Part shown: positions 1-9,729 of the stretch, piece after piece
Layout of the letters: every line of letters starts with the position of its first letter
Position numbering within the stretch: position 1 is the first letter of the stretch
Assembly (NCBI GenBank): GCA_040143965.1
Contig: JASJQH010006918.1
Location: forward strand, 1 to 39,323
Direction of reading: 5' to 3'
Length of the DNA stretch: 39,323 bases
From: Basidiobolus ranarum
Lineage: Eukaryota; Basidiobolomycota; Basidiobolomycetes; Basidiobolales
Translations under genes and position numbers: made by a program
Notes under the pieces: generated by a model
What the model was told of the DNA's origin: nothing
The model's input: only the letters and a program-made list of their open reading frames with translations
The model's database searches: none

Positions 1-1178
1 CTAGAAGCTTCAAACTTTTCACACATGTTTCTGAGATCTTTATTAACATGTTCAACATGCCAATTTGTCTATACCTTGATGAAACTATAAATGGCAACTT
101 TCAACACAATAAATCAATAAATGAAAATCACCAATTTCCCTGGTTCTTTAAACCAGTTCCAACAGGCTCAACAGGCTTCCAATATACTTTAACAGTACGT
201 GCTTTAGCAAGAAACTCTCACTGCTCCATTGTGATTTTGATACCGAATATATTTGGAATCTAATTCATGGATTGCTTTTGGTTTGGCAATCAAAAATGAC
301 CATGACTTTATTTCATGTTCATGGCTGAATCCCTTTCTAGTTAATTCAAACTCAGTGTCACAAAAATCCCATCAAAAAGTTTGTACTTTTCCAACCCAGA
401 ATTTTGAAACTTGACCAAAATTTATCTCATTATCATCCTCATAGTTTTGGATTCACAAAAATAAATTTCCGCTTGGATTTACTTATTCAAAAATAAGTAT
501 GGATTTTCGATGGAAAAAGATCAATATAGTTTACTTCCAATATATATGTACTTAATTCTATCTTGTAATGTAACAAAGTAAATTTTATTGTTTCAACTTA
601 TCCTAAACATCTCAAACTCTTCTTGAATAACAGTTACTGTTTCATTAACACTGTTGCGAACGATTGTAGAGCAATAATTGAATTTGATGTGTATCACATG
701 ATTTAAGGGAGAAATCACAATTCATATAAAAATGCCAAAAAAAATGGATTATATATATAGGTAAAGAAATTCATTTTGCGACACCACATATATAGATTGT
801 ATGTTGCATAGAGCCAACACATGCTAAAAATGGGGAAACTAGGAAGTTAGAGTTTCGGTGATTTAGTAAATATCCCATCGCCATTTATGGGTGAAGAATG
901 TCACTTGTTTGTTTGGTAAAATTGATTCGTCTGTTGGCTTCTTTTCGAAGGAACATTGTTTCCAACGTGTGGGGTAATAATATAGAATGAATGAATGGGG
1001 GCATACCTGGGGTATGAGAATTAGGGTAGATTATGGCAATGGTCAGGGTTGTTTAAATCGAATGGATTTATTAAATCAAAACCGGTTAGTTCAGCTAGTT
1101 CTACTAGTTCAATGTACATGGTGGATTAAAGGAAATATCTAAAAGGTATTATTACATTAAGGATAAGAGTGAATGAGT
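1..1178. other. Intergenic, left edge
   Basis: AT-rich sequence with no convincing gene on either strand. The only open stretch, a 71-codon frame at 48-263 (+), has low-complexity composition and no recognisable domain. The last 40 bases are the 3' flank of the minus-strand isomerase gene. I see no structured repeat or RNA gene here. Confidence 0.6.
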
Positions 1179-2174
1179 TTAGAAAGTTTTTGCTAACTGT
1201 TTGGCAGTAATCAAGCCACGAAGTTTGTTAAATTTATCAAGTACTGGCAATACACTGATGGGGGATTCACGTTCTTTCATCAATCTTAGGGCTTCACTTG
1301 CCATATCCTCAGTAGAGCAGACCACAGGGTCAATGGACATGATGTGTTTTGCTTGTAATTGAAAGATTTGTTCCCGGAATTCCAAAGCACGTCGAATATC
1401 TCCGTCAGTGATAACTCCGATGACTGATTCTCCTGCTTCATCTAGTACCAAAACTGATCCACATTTTTTACGCATAGATAAAGTGAGAACTTCGTTTACA
1501 ACTGTATCTTGACTAACCACTGGAATCTCACTGAAATTGTGCATTACATCTTTCACTTTCAAGGTTAACTTTCGACCCAAAGAACCGCCGGGATGATTCA
1601 ATGCGAAATGTTGAGCGTTAAATGCTCTTAGTTGCATTAATGATATAGCAATAGCATCCCCTAGTGCTAGTGCTACAGTGGTTGAAGAAGTGGGTGCGGG
1701 AACATGAGTGCAAACCTCCGATTTTACGTAGCCATCCAACCAAGCGTCACATTCTTGTGCTAATAAAGAATTCTTATTACCACCAAGGCCTATCAAGACA
1801 ACGTTACGTTTTTTGAAAGAGGGAACGACCCTTAATAACTCTTCAGTATTTCCAGTATAACTAAGGGCCAATACAACATCTTTGGGTTGAACAAGTCCAA
1901 GATCCCCATGAAGTCCTTCGGTAGGGTGTAAGAAAACTGCAACACTACCGGTACTCTGTAAAGTGGCAGTTATCTTTTGACCAATCTTTCCAGACTTCCC
2001 CACTCCGGTCACAACGATCTTGCCGCCTTTATCTAGACACTTTTGCATGAGTAGAATGACTTTACTAAAAGACTCTGGGTCTTGGGCGATACGTTCAGCA
2101 CAGTCTAGAACGGCATTACCCTCCTCTTTAAGTACACGAACAGCACCGTTTACGACGTCAGCAGTAAGCATCAT
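1179..2174 (-). CDS. SIS-CBS sugar-phosphate isomerase, KpsF/GutQ (arabinose-5-phosphate isomerase) family
   Basis: A single-exon 331-residue protein with the full KdsD/KpsF/GutQ layout. The N-terminal SIS domain (about residues 30-205) shows GVGKSG near residue 57, HPTEGLHGDLG, LSYTGNTEE, APTSST and the hallmark LNHPGGSLGR, whose His is catalytic in bacterial enzymes. Two CBS domains follow (about 207-331), with the typical GVITDGDIRR and LRGLITAKQL endings. Bacterial members interconvert ribulose-5-phosphate and arabinose-5-phosphate for KDO synthesis. Fungi make no lipopolysaccharide, so the substrate here is uncertain, though SIS-CBS homologues are known in fungal genomes. The start gives full family length (about 325 aa). 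It is MM, and the second Met is equally possible. The gene appears intact and intronless, unlike most of its neighbours. Confidence 0.9.
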   Translation of the reverse strand: MMLTADVVNGAVRVLKEEGNAVLDCAERIAQDPESFSKVILLMQKCLDKGGKIVVTGVGKSGKIGQKITATLQSTGSVAVFLHPTEGLHGDLGLVQPKDVVLALSYTGNTEELLRVVPSFKKRNVVLIGLGGNKNSLLAQECDAWLDGYVKSEVCTHVPAPTSSTTVALALGDAIAISLMQLRAFNAQHFALNHPGGSLGRKLTLKVKDVMHNFSEIPVVSQDTVVNEVLTLSMRKKCGSVLVLDEAGESVIGVITDGDIRRALEFREQIFQLQAKHIMSIDPVVCSTEDMASEALRLMKERESPISVLPVLDKFNKLRGLITAKQLAKTF

Positions 2175-2540
2175 AATAAAGTTTGGTTGAAATAAAGGAA
2201 TAGAACAATATGAAATGGCTGGTGAAGAAATAACTCAACTTATAGTAAAGTCTAGTGAGAGGAGATGTACTTAAGTAACAGGTTCAATGGGAAAGAAATA
2301 ATTTGAATGATCTTCGAATGGATTCGGTTGGTTTATATTTATTAGCAAAAAAGTAAGGTGAATGATGTTATTACAGTTACTAAAATCCTAATTTCTCACT
2401 AAAATTTACTTTACCTTTTTTAACTGAAATTTTCTCCCTTTTTTGGGATATCGAAAATTGATCAAGCCGCAATGGTGACTTTTATAGAATGGAAATTTAT
2501 ATCAATCAATATATTATAACACCGATGCGATGATGTAGCT
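2175..2540. other. Intergenic upstream of the isomerase
   Basis: AT-rich 5' flank of the minus-strand isomerase, with homopolymer-rich stretches and no open frame. A TATA-like or other promoter element could not be fixed with confidence. Confidence 0.5.
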
Positions 2541-3445
2541 CATTCAGACGGGTTAAGGCGTTAGGCTCATGTTTACCAAGATCATTGACTATCGTACACT
2601 TATTTCGATAAGTAAACATTTGCTCCACATCGATCAATCAGATATCTCAGTGATGTCACCACTAGAAGATCTGGCAATCGATCCATTATGTATGGTTTTA
2701 TCTCCATGGTCAGGCAAAGCATTTAGAAACTGCTACATCAATGCTTCATACCATTAACTTCTGTAACTTCCACTCTCATTGTGGGGACCATACCTCAAAC
2801 GCCCATTCTTTCACACAGTAATGTACACGGCAAATCTACATTTCATTAATCCACCAATGGTTGAGTGTTCTTGGCTTGGATGAACTGCCACACATGCCAT
2901 ACACTCTCTATCCTCTTCTTGATAGTCCATCCGGTTTACTCCGGACATCGGATATTTCTACCATAGTAAGTAGTTCACGGTTAGTAATCCATTCGGCCTT
3001 CTTATACTCAGCTACTGTCAACATTCTTAGTCAACTGACGCTATCCTATCACGTGTTGAACACTGTATTAAATCTAGTGGGAGATACAAAGAAAGGGGAT
3101 CTAAATAGTATCTTCGTGTCATTTTGTTCTGGTATAATTGTAACTCGTGTCCTGCATAAGGTTTAACCCTTTTTATTGTTTACCAATCAATAAGTGTGAA
3201 CGAATGGGTGATATAGGGTTAGGGTTAGGGCTAGGGCGCTTACTCACTCGACAGCTTGTTTGTTTCTTTTTTTAGTAATGTTCCAGTCGTGTTCGGAGAT
3301 GGGATTAAAAGGGGGAATCATCCTATATCTCTCTACATCTTCGCTGATGAATTGACTCCACATCGGGCTCTAAAAGGATGTCACACTCATCATCAGATAG
3401 TCCATTCATCATTCACTGTCACCGTTGTTCAGTTAATCGGATGAA
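2541..3445 (-). pseudogene. Unrecognised minus-strand gene or gene remnant
   Basis: Coding-like pieces lie on the minus strand. The best is a frame starting at ATG 3363 (MWSQFISEDVERYRM...) and running to a strong donor, GTGAGTAAG, at 3247. An acceptor (TTATGCAG, ending at 3152) restores the same frame, giving RVTIIPEQND and FRSPFFVSPTRFN, before the signal weakens near 3050. Further short open blocks occur down to about 2770 (for example EWITNRELLTMVEISD), but I could not link them by a single convincing splice path. I recognise no domain. It could be a real multi-exon gene with poorly predicted exons, a decayed host gene, or chance open frames. The putative intron contains a telomere-like repeat. 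Three short plus-strand frames in the same interval (2569, 2861, 3256) look less like protein. Confidence 0.3.
3214..3236 (+). repeat. Short telomere-like repeat (TTAGGG)
   Basis: An AGGGTTAGGGTTAGGG run followed by a variant CTAGGG unit, about four tandem units, lies 600 bp upstream of the PLRG1 gene. TTAGGG is the usual fungal telomere repeat. A tract this short is interstitial, not a chromosome end, because unique genes lie on both sides. It falls inside the putative intron of the minus-strand remnant. Confidence 0.75.
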
Positions 3446-3861
3446 TCTTCAGAGGTAATCTGCAAACTCGATATGACTTGTATATTAATTCAATCTTGGA
3501 TCGTATATCGTGGTAAAGAATGAAGAAAAGGCTTTCTATGACCACTCATTCACACATCGAACCAAATTTAGGTTACATAGACGACTTTTAATTATTACGA
3601 TAAATCAGTATCGGTGTCGGTATCAGTACCTATATTCGAACGATATGAAACATTTGATTGCACATAAATGATGTTTAACTTAGTTTCAAAATTATCAGTA
3701 GTTGATTAAATTTAAGTAAAAATATTTCATCATGTCATTAAGAGGAAAAAAAATTTCGAACGCGTCAATCGTGTTGGATACAGTATCTTTGGGTGGTCAA
3801 GTTATAGACTATTCGTTGAAGTTTTAGGTTGACCTTCGTTCATAATTTAGATACATTCGCG

Positions 3862-6057
3862 ATGGAAACAACGGTACACTCCAATAACACTCAACCTGAA
3901 GTAGATATTCAGAAAGATGTTTCCGAACCACTTCCAGTTCTTGTAGATCTGATTGAGAAATCTGCTAAACGTACTAGAAATGTATTTAATAAGAATTATT
4001 CTTTACCTTTAGAAAATGTTCCAGCAAGGTAGGTTAATTATCTTGAAAGATTAGTATTCTTTTCTTTTGAAAATCAACCCTTAGTTTTATAGTCAAAGAG
4101 TTAAACTTTCAGTCAAGATCTCAGACGAATATGAACACGTAAAAGAATTGCCTCAAGCTTTACTTACTCAACAAAAAGTCAATACCGATAAACCTGGAAA
4201 TAGAAAACCAATTCCTTCTCATTCACAACCTATCTTGGAACAAAACGTGAAAGTTTTACCTGGTCACGCTTATCCTTCTGCACCTGGTTCGTTTATTTTT
4301 CATTCGGTTGAGTTTATAACAAATGTATGACTAATGTTCTATTTTTTTATCTCTTAAAGGTGTCGAACTTTCTGAAGAAACTTCAGTTGAATCGGAAATC
4401 TCGGAAGATGGTATCCAACATATAATTGATAGCTTACCAGAAAGTAAAGCACAGTAAGCATAGTTGTCTTATTGGTGTGGAAATTTAGACAACTAGTAAT
4501 CTAACTGTTAAAACTCTTTTCTAGACAAGAGGCACGTAAAACGGCCCAAGGAGTTGTGGCTATTCGTCAAAAGGCTGGTTATCAAACTGGTCCTCCTACC
4601 AGTTCTTCCCTTGTTCGTAAACCAACACTTCAGGCCGTTCGACCTGAGTGGCACGCACCTTGGAAGCTTATGAGGGTATGTGGTTTATTCTCTGACTAAG
4701 GAAGCCAATTTAGCAAGATAGTTAAATTTGTTTATCATCATAGGTTATCAGTGGCCATCTAGGCTGGGTCCGTTCAATTGCTGTTGAACCAGGAAACAAG
4801 TGGTTTGCTACTGGAGCTGGCGATAGAACCATCAAGGTTACTTCAAGATTTATTTTGTTCAGTTTGACTTTTGACAAATACTCAATTATTTCATTCGAAT
4901 AATCTTAGATTTGGGACCTAGCATCTGGTACTTTAAAACTCACCCTTACCGGTCATATATCTACTGTACGTGGTCTTGCAGTATCTCCTAGACATCCATA
5001 TTTGTTCTCTTGTGGTGAAGATAAAATGGTGAAATGTTGGGATTTGGAATACAACAAAGTCATCCGACATTATCATGGCCATTTGAGTGGTGTCTACACA
5101 ATGAGTTTACATCCTGTTCTTGACGTTCTTGTAACTGGTGGTCGTGATGCCACTGCCAGAGTAAGCATCACTCATGTTCGTAACCATGTTAAATAGCTGA
5201 CTAATCACCGATTTACTTGTAGGTTTGGGATATGCGTACGAAGCAATGCATTCATGTCCTCTCAGGACATTCGGCTACCATTGCTGACGTGAAGTGCCAA
5301 GAAGGAGATCCCCAGGTTATCACAGGATCCATGGATTCTATGGTTCGCTTATGGGATCTTGCTGCTGGTAAAACTCTTTCAGTGCTAACCCATCATAAGA
5401 AATCAGTTCGTGCGTTGGCTCTTCACCCAGATGAATTCACCTTTGCCAGTGGTAGTTCGGATAACATTAAGCAATGGAAATGTCCAGAAGGATCATTTAT
5501 CCAGAATTTCGAGGGACACAAATCCATCGTCAATACTCTGTCCATCAATAGTGACAACGTTATGTTCTCTGGAGGTAAGCGGGCTAAACCAGCGGTGGTA
5601 ATGAGTGTGGGTGTGGGTGTGGATGAAGTTACTAATGAAGTTGCTTTGTAATAGGTGACAATGGATCCATGCATTTCTGGGATTGGAAATCTGGGTACAA
5701 CTTCCAAAAAACCGAAACCACCATTCAACCTGGTTCATTGGATAGTGAATCTGGAATATTCGCCTCTACTTTCGATCGCTCCGGGTCTCGTTTGATCACC
5801 GGTGAAGCGGATAAAACAGTGAAGATTTGGAAGGTAAGTTCATCGACGTTCACCAACAACAACATTCAAATACTCAAACAAACCATTTTTTCTTCTTGCA
5901 GGAGGATGAAAATGCGGTAAGTTCTCATTCAATCGTTCAATCGTTCAATCGTTCTAAATACATTTCAACTGATTACTAAATCTTGTCTTTCTCACTTTAG
6001 ACTGAGGAAACTCATCCTCTGGATTGGAAGCCTTCACTTGCCCGTCGTCGCTATTAA
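3862..6057 (+). CDS. prp46: PLRG1/Prp46 (PRL1) WD40 splicing factor
   Basis: Ten exons: 3862-4028, 4093-4286, 4360-4453, 4525-4675, 4744-4836, 4909-5160, 5223-5574, 5655-5833, 5902-5916 and 6001-6057. The sum is 1,554 nt, an exact 517 codons plus stop, matching the family length (human PLRG1 is about 514). The N-terminal part contains [22 protein letters not shown], with the last words starting the propeller. Seven WD repeats follow, with motifs such as [33 protein letters not shown] and KTVKIWK. The end, [12 protein letters not shown], is the family signature. PLRG1/Prp46 is a core subunit of the NineTeen/Prp19-associated spliceosome complex and acts in the nucleus. The true start is ATG 3862; the reading frame is open slightly upstream but has no earlier ATG. 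Exon 9 is a 15-nt microexon encoding EDENA. Confidence 0.95.
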
Positions 6058-6412
6058 TGAATCTCTATCTATCACACAATACAAAAATACAAATAATGTA
6101 TAATATTCAATTCCACTAAGGCCCAGTTCCATTCCCCTTTCCTTTCCTTTCTCTTCACTTCTCTTCCCTTTCCTTCAATGTTAATAAATATTTTGATCTA
6201 CCGATGGTCACATGACATCGTTGGTGGATCACTTGGTAAAAATCATTTGGCAACCATGACAATAAAAGTGGTGTTCGAATATTTAAACGATGAGGTTTCT
6301 TGACCAACAGACATATACATACTTGAGCAAAGTAAAAGGGGGTGACGGTTGGGAAAGAGAAGGGAGGTGGAGAAGAAAAGATTATGTAAATGAACTGGAG
6401 ATTTTACAACAT
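6058..6412. other. Convergent 3' intergenic with pyrimidine tract
   Basis: The 3' flanks of PLRG1 (+) and TVP23 (-) meet here. A C/T-rich run (CCCCTTTCCTTTCC and similar) occupies about 6134-6177. AATAAAT-like polyadenylation signals occur for both strands. No gene was seen. Confidence 0.6.
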
Positions 6413-7157
6413 TTAACCTCTATTGAACATACGTCCAACAAGGTTACCTCCAAGCATACCCAAGATACCAGAGTTACTACCGAATGCACTTGCAGCCAGA
6501 CCGCTCCATTTCTGTTTAGCATCTTTATCACATTTCATATATCCCATTAGATTAGCACCACTCAAAACGATAGCGACACCGACAATCAAAAGCCATTGAA
6601 AGTTAAAACGTATGATGGCGATTAAAGCAAAGAATAACCATACAATTGGCGTTGCGTAAAGTGAATACCAAAACATACGAGAGTCTACCCCGTTGGGAAT
6701 TCTAGTTTGCTATAATTATCTTCCAAGTAAATAATTGGTTTTCTTCTTTGCAGATTAAATAAAATACCTTACATCACGACTCTCAAACACCCATACGTTA
6801 GTACCGTCTTCTTGAACTTCGTTCCACCAACGTAGCCCAACCAATAACCTACCGGTGACGTTTTTGACAGTCCAAAAATCAAAGGCCAGGAGTAACATGG
6901 CTATGACAAAGGTGAGAACAAAACTACTCGTAAAAAAGTTGGCTAATAGGTAAACCACCAGTGCGCCAGTTCGAAATAGGAAATGGAAGATGAGTGCCAC
7001 TGGATGACTATATGGTGCGATGGAATAAGTAAGATGGCAAAAGTAGGTAAAGCAAAGGAAAAAAGTACCTGGATTGTTTGAAGATGGAAGGTGTTGGTTC
7101 AGGTTGCTGGCTTTCAACATCCATCGGTTGGAATTGTTGAAATTGTGAACCGGCCAT
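6413..7157 (-). CDS. tvp23: TVP23/FAM18 Golgi membrane protein
   Basis: Three exons on the minus strand, 7157-7069, 7007-6773 and 6709-6413, total 621 nt (206 aa, close to yeast Tvp23). The start ATG at 7157 gives MAGSQFQQFQPMD. The longer open frame starting at 7168 is a different frame that runs into intron 1. The core holds family signatures: SSHPVALIFHFLFR, FDFWTVKNVTGRLLVGLRWW, VWVFESR and, after intron 2, DSRMFWYSLYATPIVWLFFALIAI. Four hydrophobic membrane segments are visible. Tvp23 proteins sit in late Golgi (tubular vesicle) membranes with Yip4/Yip5-type partners and support vesicle traffic. The C-terminus is glycine- and asparagine-rich (GMLGGNLVGRMFNRG). Both introns are about 61-63 nt with GT-AG ends. 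Confidence 0.93.
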
Positions 7158-8032
7158 TGGGGCAGCATCAGATAATAAAGTCTGGCGATCTATGTTTGAC
7201 TATTAAACTCGTCTTAGGTTTTGTTCTTTAAATAGATCAACGAAATACGGTTGAATGCAACTTTACCATTTTGAAAGTGAGCCGATATATGTGCTTATCA
7301 GTTAAGGCGGTTGGCTACGATTTCTTTGACTATCAACTTATACTTCCACGTGTAACAAATTGGTCAAGTTTAAGATGGTTGTGGCCTGATTATATCAATG
7401 CTACTGTGGATTCTGCATGGATGCTACTTTTGATATCCAAATCGAGATTAATTTAGGGGTTGGAATAACATCAACATTCTCCAATAAAAGTGGAGATGCT
7501 TGAGAGTTCTAAATCCATCAAAAGATATGGCAAGTGGTATGGATGATAAGAGCAGAAAATGCTTAAAGTTAACTAGCCGAGATAGGTGCAAAAAAGAGGG
7601 GCTGTAAAAAAGAGGGATTGGGTTGTATAAAGGCGTTGATAGCATAAGATGTTAAACTTACAAGAATCTCACGAAATCCGCGCCAATACTACACGCTTTA
7701 AGGGGTGCCTAATTGCTTGCAGAAAAGCTAAAAGTTCCCGAATTACAGCACAAACAAACTGCAATACCTGCGGACCGGTGAATTGTTTATTGTAATCACG
7801 AGTCGACGGATTTCTGTCAGCCTTCTAGAAACCCACAATTGAACATTATGAGGAACCTGAATGGCTCGACTAAGGAATAATGACCAAGTAAGGCAGCCCC
7901 TTGCTTGCATTAATCTAGTATGGTATAAATTGGCAGCCATGGGAGTATCTCCAAACAACCATCTCTCTAACCTTAACCTTCTAACCACTTAACCTACCAA
8001 CTAAAACTTAACCCTCTCGTAACCTAATCAAA
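7158..8032. other. Divergent intergenic between TVP23 and the LPMO
   Basis: An 875-bp head-to-head promoter region. Short open frames here (7271-7456 +, 7448-7645 -, 7743-7988 -) lack protein-like composition. The last 60 bases before ATG 8033 are a C/A-rich leader containing repeated AACCTTAACC-type words, resembling the 5' leader of a well-expressed gene. Confidence 0.6.
7924..7930 (+). promoter_or_regulatory. TATA box of the LPMO gene
   Basis: TATAAAT lies 103 bp upstream of ATG 8033, and a C/A/T-rich leader begins about 30 bp downstream. Position and sequence fit a core promoter. Confidence 0.5.
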
Positions 8033-9585
8033 ATGCGCTTCGAAATATTTGCCTTAACTGTTGGAAACTTGGTTGCCCTCTCAATGGCTCATATGGAACT
8101 TGTTAGTCCGGCACCTAGAAGGTCGAGATTTAGCCCCACCTATACGCAGAAAGGGGATGTGGACTATGATATGTCTACCCCACTCGGGCATAGAGTAAGT
8201 AAATTTTTCTCCCAAACAATAACAACCAAGTTTCATATTCTAAACCATCTTAGTTTCCATTCCCATGTCGTGGTATTGCTGCGGGACCAAGTGTTGCGAC
8301 ATACACGGCTGGTGAGTCGGTAAATGTCACTCTCGGTGGAATGGCAGTGCACAACGGTGGCCATTGCCAGTTCGCTCTATCGATAGATGGTGGTAAGACC
8401 TTTGTCGTGCTCAAGACGGTGATGGGTAGCTGTTTGGTGGATGGACTTAGTTACCAAGTCCCTCTTCCAACTGACATGCCCAATGGAGAAGCGGTTTTCG
8501 CTTGGACTTGGATCAATAAAACAGGGAATCGTGAGTATTATATGAACTGTGCAGATGTCACTATCAAGGGTGGCAAAGGTACTTCCCTTAGTGGACCAAA
8601 ACTGCTGGTTGTCAATATGGAAAATGCCCCTACTATCCCTGAATTTGCTAATGGTGGTGACGATGGAGCAGAGTTGATGAACAAGAGGCCAATTGTTACT
8701 TCATATAAATCTGGAGACTCTAGCGAAGCAACCGAGGCTGGAGCTGGAGTTGAGGCTGAAACTGAGCCTGAACCGGAGATCAAGAAAGAGGTTTATAAGA
8801 AGAAAGCATCAGGTAGAAAGGATTATAACAGATCCAAACCTAAAGCCAAGGCAGTCAAAAAGCCTAGCGAGAAATCAGAATCCGATTCAGATAACACTCC
8901 TGAGAATAAGGAGTCGGTATCTAATTCAGATATCAAGAAAAAACCAGCTACCATTAAGTCAGAGAAATCAGAGTCTGATAGCATTCCCGAGAACAAAGAG
9001 CCCGCATCCAGCTCAGATGTGAAGAAAAAGGTTCCTACTGCTAAGTCTGAGCCAGACACTATTCCCGAGAATAAACTGCCTGCATCCAGCTCAGATGTGA
9101 AGAAAAAGGTCTCTACTACCAAGCCTGAAGCAGACATTATTCCCGAAAATAAAGAGCCTGCTTCCAGCTCTGATGCAAAAAATGATGCCTCTACTACCAA
9201 GCCCGTATTGGAAGCCATTCCCGAGAATAAAGAGTCTGCATCAAGCTCCGATATAAAGAAAGATGCCTCTACTACCAAGCCCGAGTTGAAGACCATTCCC
9301 GAGAATAAAGAGTCTGCGTCCAGCTCCGATGTAAAGAAAAATACCTCTACTACCAAATCAGAGTCAGAAGTAGTGGGAGGGAATAAAGTGGAGCCCAGCT
9401 CAGAAGCCAAGAACATTCCCACTACCAAGGCCGAAGAAAACGCCCTCAAAGATGAGAAATGTGCTACTCAGTGCTTGGAAGGTGGCAAATTCCAGCTTTG
9501 CATTTATGGACATCTCTATAATATGCGATGTGCTACTGGAACCCAATGCATGTTTACTAATGGAGAGATTCATTGCGACTATTGA
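8033..9585 (+). CDS. Secreted AA11-like lytic polysaccharide monooxygenase with repeat linker and C-terminal chitin-binding-like module
   Basis: Two exons, 8033-8194 and 8254-9585, encode 497 aa. A signal peptide (residues 1-19, ending LSMA) precedes His20, which would be the mature N-terminal copper ligand (HMELVSPAP). After the 59-nt intron come FPFPCRG, then AVHNGGHCQ with the second histidine of the histidine brace, GSC, and FAWTWINKTGNREYYMNCA. This last matches the AWTWFNRIGNREMYMNCA-type signature of AA11 chitin-active LPMOs. Residues about 265-455 are a Ser/Lys/Glu-rich linker built of seven 22-28 residue repeats (core IPENKE-ASSSDVKKK-STTK). The last 40 residues hold six cysteines (CATQCLEGGKFQLC...CATGTQC...CDY), resembling a CBM19-type module. 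Its likely role is oxidative cleavage of chitin in the wall or environment. Confidence 0.88.
8882..9400 (+). repeat. Coding tandem repeat in the LPMO linker
   Basis: About seven imperfect units of roughly 66-84 bp, each encoding a PENKE-x-ASSSD-KK-STTK theme. The central units (about 8980-9360) are most alike. The first and last are eroded. The repeat makes the antisense strand open for 208 codons, which is an artefact of the repeat. Confidence 0.85.
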
Positions 9586-9729
9586 GTCGCCTAGACGTTT
9601 AGAGATTTTGTTCAACATCTACGATCTTTTTGACTACTAGAATAAACAATGTTGATAGAATATTATTCTAGTGCAATTTATTTCGACCATTAAAATTAAG
9701 TAAATGTATTTGTGTAGATGACAAAAAAT

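Noticed and set aside
2527-2570. tRNA-like segment (TAGCTCATTCAGACGG...)
   Set aside because: An A-box-like word is present, but there is no B box, no acceptor pairing and no T-run terminator.
5423-5738. Overlapping minus-strand frames in the PLRG1 gene
   Set aside because: Shadows of conserved WD40 exons 7 and 8; no start context or domain.
8823-9449. 208-codon open frame on the minus strand inside the LPMO gene
   Set aside because: It mirrors the coding repeats on the plus strand. Its Phe/Ser/Leu repeat composition is the antisense of the Lys/Glu/Ser linker, with no independent signal.
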